DNA from: Nematostella vectensis
Taxonomy: Eukaryota; Cnidaria; Anthozoa; Actiniaria; Edwardsiidae
Assembly: GCF_932526225.1 (NCBI RefSeq)
Contig: NC_064042.1
Coordinates: forward strand, 10,864,540 to 10,928,539
Length of the DNA: 64,000 nt
Direction of reading: 5' to 3'
The notes below the pieces were generated by a model. The model was not told the DNA's origin. It ran no database searches and saw nothing but the letters and a program-made list of their open reading frames with translations. Shown here one piece after another: positions 49,516 through 58,787 of the stretch (the first letter of the stretch is position 1; each line of letters opens with the position of its first letter). A program made the position numbers and the translations under genes.

Positions 49516-51366
49516 GGGACTAGCGACTAATCTTTATTTAATCTTTAAGGACTTTTATAGCTATCACTGCGGCTATTCCACAAACTTTCTCTAACTCACA
49601 ATTCCTCTAATAATAAGGAAACAAGTTTATCTGTTCATCCTTTAGTGGAGGCCGCCATGTTGGATGCGCAAATGGTAAAGACTGGGGTCTACTGAATTAT
49701 ATAAAACACCCTGATGGTTTTACACAGTGTTAATATTTTTACGACATGATGACTATGCATTAAACAAAAAAAAGTGAAAGAGAATTTTCAACCACAATCA
49801 AAATGTTAGTGCTTAGATGTGGTGCGAAGAAATCAAACCGAGTGTTATGTGTAAATGTGACCAATTACATAACCCTGTTTCACATCTCGGATAACATATG
49901 CAGAGCAAGTATTTAATGTCATGATAAAAAACATGAAAAAAAACCCGACTGAATCGAAAACGTCGAAAGGTTATACTCAACGTTTGTTTCGGGGTTCCTG
50001 TGGTGCGCAAAAAAAGGCGAGTAAAGGGGATCTTCCCACTCTGAAACCCACAAAACAGTAGCATTGACATTGCTAGCCTAGCAAGCTAGCTTCCAGAAAC
50101 GGGAACGGGGTTTGCCGGTAAAAACCGACTGGGAGAACGGGAATGAGAAACAAGAGCGACAGGAAAAACGGGGCTATGCTATCCTGCGCTAACGTGACTT
50201 GATGTTCCATGAGCGGCGCCAAAGGTCGTGCTACTACGGAAATACGCACCTCTTAGTGTGTACAGTCGCATCGCACGCGTGTTAGTTTAGAGAGCTTCGA
50301 TGAAAAATGGTTATCCTTGGTGTTATATTGAAGATTTCTATAAAAAAATAAATAGTAATCTTCTAAGATGCAATAAACATTGGTCAGTTTGAAAAGTTGA
50401 CATAGGTCAGCGTCCACCCTGTTTCACGTGCTCGGAGAACCAGCGATCTGCCGAAGACTGTCTATTGTCGTTTCTAGCTTACGTGTACAAACACTGCCAA
50501 GATATTAAATCCCATCTCTTCTTTAGGAATAGTTCCAGATCTAAAAGATCTAAGATATAATATAATAGATTTAAAAAGAAATTAAAAAGAAGACGACCTC
50601 TACGTTGTGTGTGTCATAAATTATACCAAGCACTTTACATGGCCTGAGACCGGGTTTTCCTCCCCCCTCCTAGTTTTCTTTTGGTGGTACGAAAAGGCGG
50701 CTTTTTGGCGGTAAAGAGGGGGTGCGCGCCAACTCTTACATGCCTGCTACATCAACAACGGTCAAATTCTTTAAAGAATGTCAAGCAACTACTCCGTTGT
50801 TGTTTGATATTAAAAATACAACGGTTTGTTTGCAAGGACTTTAAAATAACAATCTACGAATTAAGTCGGGTACGTTATTGTATAGAAGTTACTAAGTTTA
50901 CTAATCATCGTCTGTTCTAGCTTACCACGTACTTCACCATACACTTTTTTTTTTATATAAAAACCGTTTTTTATAAGAACGTCCAGCCTGAGATGTCACC
51001 AAATTTTAAAAACATGCCGACGCTGTGATAGCAGCAAAATATTTTTGTCATTCTGATACGTTCTAAAATGCAGACGTTCTTATAAAAAAGATCCAGCCAC
51101 CACACGCTGGATGTAAACTTTACATGAAATGATAGATTTTACTGGTAATCGTCAGTCCTATCTTGTATACGTGCTTCACTAGTCTCTTGCGCAGTCGAAT
51201 TTGACCTCAATCAGAGCTCACTCTCATGTCAAGTGCATTGCATGACAGAGGGAACGATTTGCGAAGCTAGGAGAGAGGATAAGAATAACTTTAACAGAGA
51301 AAACAAAAAATGGTTAGGCCCTGGAAAAACCGGTATTCCGAGTCAGAACGAATGCGTGCGAGAAAG
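49516..51366. other. Gene-poor stretch before the Tlde1-like pair
   Basis: No recognisable coding sequence. The part from about 51100 to 51366 is weakly similar to 55150-55878, so the duplication that made the two downstream genes includes several hundred bases of upstream sequence. Confidence 0.45.
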
Positions 51367-51373
51367 TATAAAT
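51367..51373 (+). promoter_or_regulatory. TATA box of Tlde1-like gene A
   Basis: TATAAAT, 61 bp upstream of the donor (ATCT|GTAAGT) that ends a non-coding first exon. The same arrangement precedes gene B. Confidence 0.65.
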
Positions 51374-51592
51374 GAAGGCTCAAATCTTAACTGCTAAACC
51401 TTTATCTCAAGCAAGACAAGAAGCAGTTTCATCTGTAAGTACAAGTCTTTCTTTGCTTATCACAGAATGCTTTAAAAAACGTACTATATTTTTTTAGAGC
51501 AGAAAATTCTTTAGGCGCGCATTTTAGCTTAGCTTAGCTTTGCTTTTATTCCAGACTGTATACAAGAATCTATTGGTCATTCCAACAGCAAT

Positions 51593-52403
51593 ATGTCTTT
51601 GATGAAGATAGCGTTGATTGGTTGCCTTCTGGTGCTAGTTCGAAGGTAAGGTAGAATTCAATTTTAGAGCATAAATTGTGATATTTTTGTCCCTGAAGGT
51701 TCCGTATAATACTAAGAATTCACTGTATTTAGAGATTCATATAACACCTATAGCGTGAGGTAAATTTGATCTGAACTCTATTTTCTTCTCTTAACTTAGC
51801 GATGTGCCATCTTAACTCTATTTTCTTCTCTTAACTTAGCGATGTGCCATCTTGCTGTCCAGAAAAAAAAAGCCCTAGTGGAGGACCAAGTAAAAACCCA
51901 AAGGCTGTAGTTTGCAAATTTGAGAGGTCATTACTATCGTTGACTTGTGTCAAGTAAGTGACCATTTAGCTTTTAACACAGGCTTACCATTCTGAGGTTG
52001 TTTGAAATTTTGTATGTAATGGCATAATGTATGATCGCCGATCAGCTCAGAGTTTACATCAGAAACATCTAGTAGTTTGCTCTTGAAACGAAAATGCCCT
52101 ACAATAAAGTCAAAGTAAATGAGAAATGTATTGGAGGCCATTTGCGACGGCGATCACGAGATGCCATACATACACAACCTTATGATGGTAAGCCTGTGCT
52201 TTTACTTGATGTTTGCCGAAGTAGCAACCTAGCTTCATATTAACATTAAAAAAAAAATAACATAATGCTATGAATTTTCTGCTTGTAAGTTGAATATGCT
52301 GGATTTTGCTATGTCCCCTGTACAAATGTACTAAGGACGCATAAAGACAATTCCACTGTCCACTGTACAAATGTAATTAGGACACATAAAAGTAGTTCTG
52401 AAT

Positions 52404-52434
<31 letters not shown>

Positions 52435-53613
52435 GGGTCTGCATGTTGGTAGTCAGTTGAAATTTCTATAATTTGTCGGTAGTCGGTAAAAATTATCGGT
52501 CTTTGTCGGTAGTCGGTAGATCTAAGCTAGTATTCGCTTTTGTACCAGATTTCGTGTATAAACAAGATTAAACATTATTTAGGATTGATGAGTAAATAAT
52601 AACTTATCGATAATAAATTAATTATGGATTAATAATTGGTTGAAAAGTTAATGCAACAGGAAATACATAGTGCAGATTCTGAAATGGCCGAATTTAAGTA
52701 GATTGACGATGAAAGTAAAGAGTAAAACTACCGGAAATAATGAAATGTCGGTAGTCGGCGAATTTTTTTTGTCGCTAGTCACAATTTTTCTTCATGTTTT
52801 GTCGGTAGTCAGTTACTTTTTAAGCTTTTTGTTGCTAGTCGGTTAACCCCATCCAGACCCTGATAGGCCACAGGCTGCCAAGAAGCTCAATTTGACGAGT
52901 TTAGAGCAATATAAGTTTGGAAAACTTCATGACGTCGCTCTGGGTGGATGATCCTATTCAAGGTGCATAGCGCATGTATTGTATACTGTCTCACTAATCC
53001 TAGGACTGAGGCATTTGAAAATAATTAATTTTTATAATTTGCTTTATCCTTTCTGAAAAGTTTTACATAAATTCATTTAAAAGCCCGCACTGGTATTTAT
53101 TCATCTATGAGTTTATCTGTCTACGAGGACGCTGAAACTGAACGTTGCCCAGCGGGGGCAACAGTGGAATTCGAATACTAGACTGATAATGATAATCAAA
53201 TTCATTTCGTTTCAAGGGGGAAGTCATCGCAAACCTGTAACGTTGTCAAAGCTACTGGCGAAAAGGAGTCGGACCAGAAGGGCCCCACCCCTTACGGCGA
53301 ATACTTGATTGGCAATTATCACACCAGCACGTCCTATTCCGGGCTGGACTGGTATAACCTTTATCCCAAAAAGGAAGACAATTCCGGCTATTATGGATAT
53401 TGGTCAGCTAACAAACTGGGTCGTTCAACCATGGGCCTTCACCCAGGAAGAGTGTCTTGGGGGTGTGTGACCGTTGATGCAAGCAACTGTAACAGCGGTG
53501 GCTACGATTGCTACAACAACGATTCGTGCTGGAAGAAGATCAAGAAAATCGTTAGTAGCGGCAGCATGACTTACAGGAAGTCAACGTACTCCGGCATACT
53601 CTATGTCGTATGA
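51593..53613 (+). CDS. Secreted Tlde1/DUF2778-like (L,D-transpeptidase-like) protein, copy A
   Basis: Three coding exons (51593-51645, 51840-51953, 53217-53613) give 187 aa; a 5' UTR exon ends at 51434 and splices to 51555. Residues 1-17 are a signal peptide (K-I-A-L-I-G-C-L-L-V-L-V). Residues 19-57 are a short Cys/Pro-rich linker. Residues 78-187 resemble the bacterial Tlde1 (DUF2778) domain: G-P-T-P-Y-G-E-Y-L-I-G, W-Y-x-L-Y-P, and the active-site-like L-H-P-G-R-V-S-W-G-C-V with His131, Ser136 and Cys139. Known Tlde1 proteins are type VI secretion effectors that cut or exchange D-amino acids in peptidoglycan stem peptides. Here the eukaryotic signal peptide and introns suggest a secreted, host-adapted antibacterial enzyme (inference). 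AATAAA lies at 53966. Intron 2 holds G30 and a MITE. Confidence 0.85.
51775..51852 (+). repeat. ~40-bp tandem duplication of an intron/exon boundary in copy A
   Basis: ACTCTATTTTCTTCTCTTAA and the following CTTAGCGATGTGCCATCTT occur twice in a row. Both carry a full polypyrimidine tract and acceptor (AG at 51798-51799 and 51838-51839). Use of the first acceptor reads into TAA after five codons; the second gives the open exon. Confidence 0.95.
52404..52433. repeat. G30 homopolymer
   Basis: Thirty G in a row, the longest of twelve such runs in the window. It directly abuts the left end of the MITE in intron 2 of copy A. Confidence 0.95.
52434..52861. mobile_element. ~430-bp MITE with AGGGTCTG ends and GTCGGTAGTC repeats
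   Basis: Left end AGGGTCTGCATG; right end in reverse AGGGTCTGGATG. The interior has about eight copies of GTCGGTAGTC or GTCGCTAGTC clustered near both ends. Ends of the (C)AGGG type fit hAT elements. Copy B of the gene lacks it, which explains much of the length difference of intron 2. Confidence 0.7.
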
Positions 53614-55878
53614 AAACAGTTTTCGATTTATCAAAAAACACTATAGATTTTAATTGCAACTGCAGGCGCGTAAACAGGTGGGTGCGCCGCAGGGTGCGCA
53701 TTGGCGGCCATGAAAGCAGCTAACAATATTGAAACAATATTGATAATTTCGATTGTAATTGTTTTATCTTTAAGCTGGTCGTCTTATAATTGATAATTTC
53801 ACTGATGTTTCATTATGTCTAGCAAAAGCTATGCATGAAAATCAGAAGTGTATATTTTTTGTTTGCATTTCCATGTTCCTCTGCGAAAACCTTGATCCGC
53901 GATGCAGAGATTATTTTTGTTTTAAGGGCTAACCATGAAAAATGTCAACAGAAGTAGCATGAAATAATAAACACTGAACTAAATAAAAAACAAAATTCTT
54001 AAATGGGTTTCATTTGCTCACCTTAACACTACTTGAACACCACAGTATCAGAGGCGGACAGGACTTCTTTATATAAAGGGTTAGTGAGGGAAGCAGCTGG
54101 GGTTCGGTCAAAGAGTTTGCGATAAATCAAAATAAGGTTTGAGTAGTGTGTCGTCTGTGAAAACATACTGTTGGCTGCCGGGAGGTTAGAACTTTTGTTC
54201 CGAGAGGGAATGGAGCGGGAGGGGGGGAGGGGTGCTGGCAAAATTTAACACCCACGTGACTTACAACGATTAATAGGTAATGTATACAGTGTCGTAGCAG
54301 GCTTCAATACATTGGGTGGGGATACAGCTACACCTACTGGTCATTTTCTTATAAATTGCGCTGCGCTTAGCCGAACAGAAATAATTTCCAATGCACCACG
54401 CACACGAGCTGGAGGGCACCTGCCAGTAATCTTTATTAAATACTTACATGGCGGAACGCATACATCGATAGTATAATATAGTAATATGTGTATTTATCTT
54501 ACATATCGTAACACATGATGTAATGGTATATAGTAATATACAGAAAATATCATTGTTTTTGTTGTAATTGCTCATTTCATTTAAATATTTTTCAAATTTT
54601 AATCAGGAAAACAAATAAACTCGAGACAACCTCGAGCTATGAGACTACTAGTAGAGTTAAGGAGTGGTTTATATACCACTGCAAAATAACACGCATCTCG
54701 GAATGCGTCTCCCAAGGGAAAAGCATGATCTGACAGTCTGAGCATTTACCGTCCTACGTAAAGTAAGAGGTAACACACCTACTGACGGCCTGGGGAAGAG
54801 GATAGGTGAGTGGGAAGGGGATTGCGTACTCCCCTGGGTACCCCACTAAGTATGTGCCTGGGATTGTGCAAATAAGATATAATCTGGCCAATGGCCATCG
54901 TTCTTACTAGCTCACGTCTCTCAGCAATAACGGAAAAAATCTCTTCAAGATATGTATTCCTTCTCTTATGTAGAAAGCGAACTGGCGACCTCAAGGGTGA
55001 TGTCATCGACTACTCTAGCTTAAACCACGTACTACACATGCTCATAGTCGGGATTTGCCGCGATTCTTCAATAGGAAAACTCGCCTGCTTCTATACAGCT
55101 AAAAACGCGCCTGATACATCAACCAAATGATTTCTATAAAGTTACTGCTTTATGTATTAAAATAGACGTTCCACGTGTTTCATCAACAAATCTCTGCCAA
55201 GATAGATCACGTAGATTATAGATCACGCTGGAGGTGCACACACCGGATGTAATAGCATCATCTCTCTTTACTTACACAGTTACACGTGCTTCACTAATAC
55301 ACTCGATTTTATTTTAACACTCTCAGAGGTCGCTCTAATCTCACGTGCGTTACACGATAGAGGTCAGAAAGACTACAAAGGAGATTAGTAAAGCACGCGT
55401 CTCCAGGGTAAAAGTGCATGATAAGATGCTCGTCGGGAAATATATATATATACATATAATATATAAATACCAAAAAGCAGTTTTAGGTATCCCAGTGTAT
55501 GACAAAGTCTCGAATGACAATTGTTCAATGTTTTGTTTAGAATAATATTGAAAACATAGTGCCTCTTTCCCCCCTAAACAATACCAGAGGCCCGATTTTG
55601 ACTCCTAGACGAATGGGAAGAACCCCCCCCCCCCCCCCCCCCCCAAACACACACACAAACACAGATGATGAGAAATATCGTTTTTTTCAACAGGGTTGAT
55701 CTTTGGCAGGTCTCCAATGCCAGATCGACCAAGAAGGGGACGTGCCTTACGTACAGGAATACGGAATTGCTGCCAGTGACCAATGAGCATGGACGAGTAT
55801 AAACAGGGCTCACATGCGTGCTTCAACAACACAGGAACAGAATTGCTGCCAAAGGTCATTAAGCCTGGACGAGTTAAG
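53614..55878. other. Spacer between the two Tlde1-like genes
   Basis: Begins with the 3' UTR of copy A (poly(A) signal 53966-53971) and ends with the promoter region of copy B. No third gene copy or other coding exon was found. C22 at 55623-55644 lies upstream of the copy B TATA box. Confidence 0.5.
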
Positions 55879-55885
55879 TATAAAT
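55879..55885 (+). promoter_or_regulatory. TATA box of Tlde1-like gene B
   Basis: TATAAAT, 59 bp before the donor at 55944/55945 (ATCT|GTAAGT) of the non-coding first exon. It is followed, as in copy A, by the shared phrase CTAAACCTTTATCTC. Confidence 0.65.
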
Positions 55886-56089
55886 AAAGCTCCATCAAGG
55901 GCTAAACCTTTATCTCGAAAATCCTTCGAGGAGCAGTATCATCTGTAAGTCTTTTTTTGCTTTTTACAAATGCTTTAGAAAAAAGTAGTATATACTTTTG
56001 CTTATCAAAAAATACTTTATGCTCTTAAACTTTTTCTTTCATTTCAGACGGAAACAAGTAAAGAAACCATTGATTATTCTAACAACAAT

Positions 56090-57468
56090 ATGTCTTTGAT
56101 GAAGATAGCGTTGATGGCTTGCCTTCTGGTGTTAGTTCGAGGGTAAGAGAAAATAATCATTCTTTTTCATTCATTCGCAGAGAAGCGGGCATCTCCTTGA
56201 CTCGACAAAATCTGGCTTTTTGTATTCAAAGATTGCCTAATCTTTGACTTTTTTTTACTGCGCACCTACACCTAGCTATGTGCTTGTTTCTAATTCATAT
56301 ACAAAAATGTATAGTAAAACCTCAGCGAAAGGTCCATAATAACCGTTACTAAACACACGCAAACAATTTTAGAATACTCAGCTAATTTCGAGGGTCTTTG
56401 ACATTAAATTTTTGACATGACATTAAAAATCACAATCGGTTATTTCCATGGGCCTGTCTTTCCAAGCGTCACCAATTGTACAATACTCCATTATATTTAT
56501 CACTAATCGCATCCTCTCTCTTTGTCCTTTTTTAATATAGCGATGTGCCATCTTGCTGTCCCGAAAACAAAAGCCCTAGTGGGGGACCAAGTAACAACCC
56601 AAATGCTGTAGTTTGCAAATTTGAGAGGTCATCACTCTCTCTGAAGTGCGAAAAGTAAGTTACAATTTCAGCTTTAAAAACCTAATGTTTGTCGAAGGAG
56701 TAGCTAGCCCGTTACATATTGAAACACTGTGGCTAAATGCCATGATTTCAATAATTTCTACTTTTAATATAAAGATGCTTATACCATAAAAGCCCTAAAA
56801 TTAATATAAAAAAATTAGTACAAAAAAATATAATAATAAAAAACGGGGACTTAATTATATTTTCTTGTCTTGAAGAGGAGTAGGGTTGGGCAAAGCTTAT
56901 TGGAGAGAGAGGCTTTAGAGAGAGGAGACTTATTTGTAGATTTTGACTCTAGAGCGGGGCGGGAGGAGGTGGAGGGGGAGGGGAGCTTTCTTCTCTTTGC
57001 ACTTGCATTTATGCCTTCAATTGAATTCGAATCTTGGTTGGCAATAATGAAATTTATTTATTTGTTGCCAGGGGCAGCTCATCGCATACCTGTAAGGTTG
57101 TCAAAGCCACTGGCAAAACGGAAGCGGACCAGAAGGGCCCCACCCCTTATGGCGAATATTTGATTGGCAATTATCACACCAGCACGACCTATTCCGGGCT
57201 GGACTGGTATAAGCTTTATCCTAAGAAGGAAGACAATTCCGGCTATTATGGGTATTGGTCAGCTAACAACCTGGGTCGTTCAACCATGGGCCTTCACCCA
57301 GGAAGAGTGTCTTGGGGGTGTGTGACCGTTGATGCAAGCAACTGTAACAGCGGTGGCTACGATTGCTACAACAGAGATTCGTGCTGGACGCAGATCAAGA
57401 GTATCGTTAGCAGCGGCAGCATGACTTACAGGAAGTCAACATACTCCGGCATACTCTATGTCGTATGA
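56090..57468 (+). CDS. Secreted Tlde1/DUF2778-like (L,D-transpeptidase-like) protein, copy B
   Basis: Three coding exons (56090-56142, 56541-56654, 57072-57468) have exactly the same lengths (53, 114, 397 bp) and phases as copy A and give 187 aa. The 5' UTR exon ends at 55944 and splices to 56048. The last exon differs from copy A at 13 of 131 residues by my hand alignment. The putative catalytic His131, Ser136 and Cys139, all cysteines of the domain, and the C-terminal T-Y-S-G-I-L-Y-V-V are unchanged. Changes cluster in surface-like lysines (several K in copy A become T, Q, S or N here). Poly(A) signal AATAAA at 57729. Both copies look intact and expressed-type; function is inferred as in copy A. 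Confidence 0.87.
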
Positions 57469-58152
57469 GAGCAGTTTTCAATTAATCAAAAAACACTATA
57501 GATTTTGATTGCGCTCTTATTTGGCTGGAAATGTTACTAACATTTTTCACTGATTTTGCATGATTGTCTGACCAGACCTTTTGCTTGAAAAACATGACGT
57601 ATACAGTATCGTTGACCATTCCATGGTCCTCTGCAAAAAAGCTGGATCATTCTATTTCTCAAAGCGTTGATATTTTTTTACCGACTCGGCATGAAAACTA
57701 TAGAAAAATGTAAATGTAAGTTCCATCAAATAAACATTTAAGTTACAAAATTGTCTTGCCTTTGTTCATCTTATTCGATCATCACGTTTCAAAACTAGAA
57801 CTCCACAGTATTATTACCGAGGCATTAGATCACGGTTACCTAATGGAGTGTTAGTTGGGGAGGGGAGGGAAAGCAATGTACATTTGTATGCACTCTTATT
57901 CAAATGCGTTTCTTTTTAAAGTGTTTGTAAGGGGGGGGGGGGGGGCTCCCCTCTATTTCTGACAAATGAGTGTTCACTAGCAAATATGAATAGGTCTAAG
58001 AAGAATATAAATGGATTCTTTTATAGTATAGTTTGCATATACGATGCAAGATTCATAAGCTTCCCATCACTCACCTACTACTTAAATGTATCTTGATATT
58101 TGGGGAAAGCTACAAGCGTAGCAATTTGAAAATTCCGCATATTGATTATGCT
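57469..58152. other. 3' UTR of copy B and short spacer
   Basis: The 3' UTR is similar to that of copy A for about 60 bp and then in patches. G15 at 57931-57945. Nothing else recognised. Confidence 0.5.
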
Positions 58153-58244
58153 TGAAGATACAGCGTATTTTGCGGGCCTCCCAAAGGTCACCCCCGCGTA
58201 AGAGCGTGACCTTTGGGAGCGCCCGCAAAGTACGCTGGATCTTC
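58153..58244. repeat. 92-bp near-perfect palindrome
   Basis: Arms of about 38 bp (GAAGAT.CAGCGTA.TTTGCGGGC, then CTCCCAAAGGTCAC) face each other around a loop of about 12 bp, with three or so mismatches or single-base bulges. No coding role. Either strand would fold into a long hairpin. Confidence 0.85.
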
Positions 58245-58787
58245 GGGCATATAAAAAGAAAACTGCTTTTGGTAGTATTCCCCTCACCCGGCGAAAGTAT
58301 TCTCGAATCTGCTACGAGGCAAATCAGGATGCTTTTTATCGATAAAGATCTCTATATATTTTAAATTGCTTAGATTCTTAGTAACCATTTGAAAATAACA
58401 GAATTTTGCTAGGAGGGGTCGATGTGGGCGTGCCTTGATTGCCTTATTTGGATTTAAAGATTGACGTATGACTGATCGGTAACAAGATTCCGCGCCCAAA
58501 AAATCCACCAAACAAAATTCTCTAAAAAAAAACCCTTGCCTAATATAGTCAGTGACCTCCCAGTGTCAGATATCATCTTATAGGGGGGAGGGGGAGCTAT
58601 GATCATATATAATAAGTAGTACACAACATGACTCAAGCGTAAAAAAGTTTTTTTTTTTCTTCTAAGATCTAAACAAACTTTTACAATAATCAAAATATAT
58701 TAACAAAATAAATTTACATATATTACACTTATATTCCATAAACAAAAAAATATATTTAAAAAACCAAACTGAATAACTTAGACAGAA

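Noticed and set aside
51593..57468. Sea-anemone venom peptide pair
   Set aside because: The Cys spacing matches no venom-peptide family I know; the conserved region is a 110-residue enzyme-like domain with an L-H-P-G...S-x-G-C motif.
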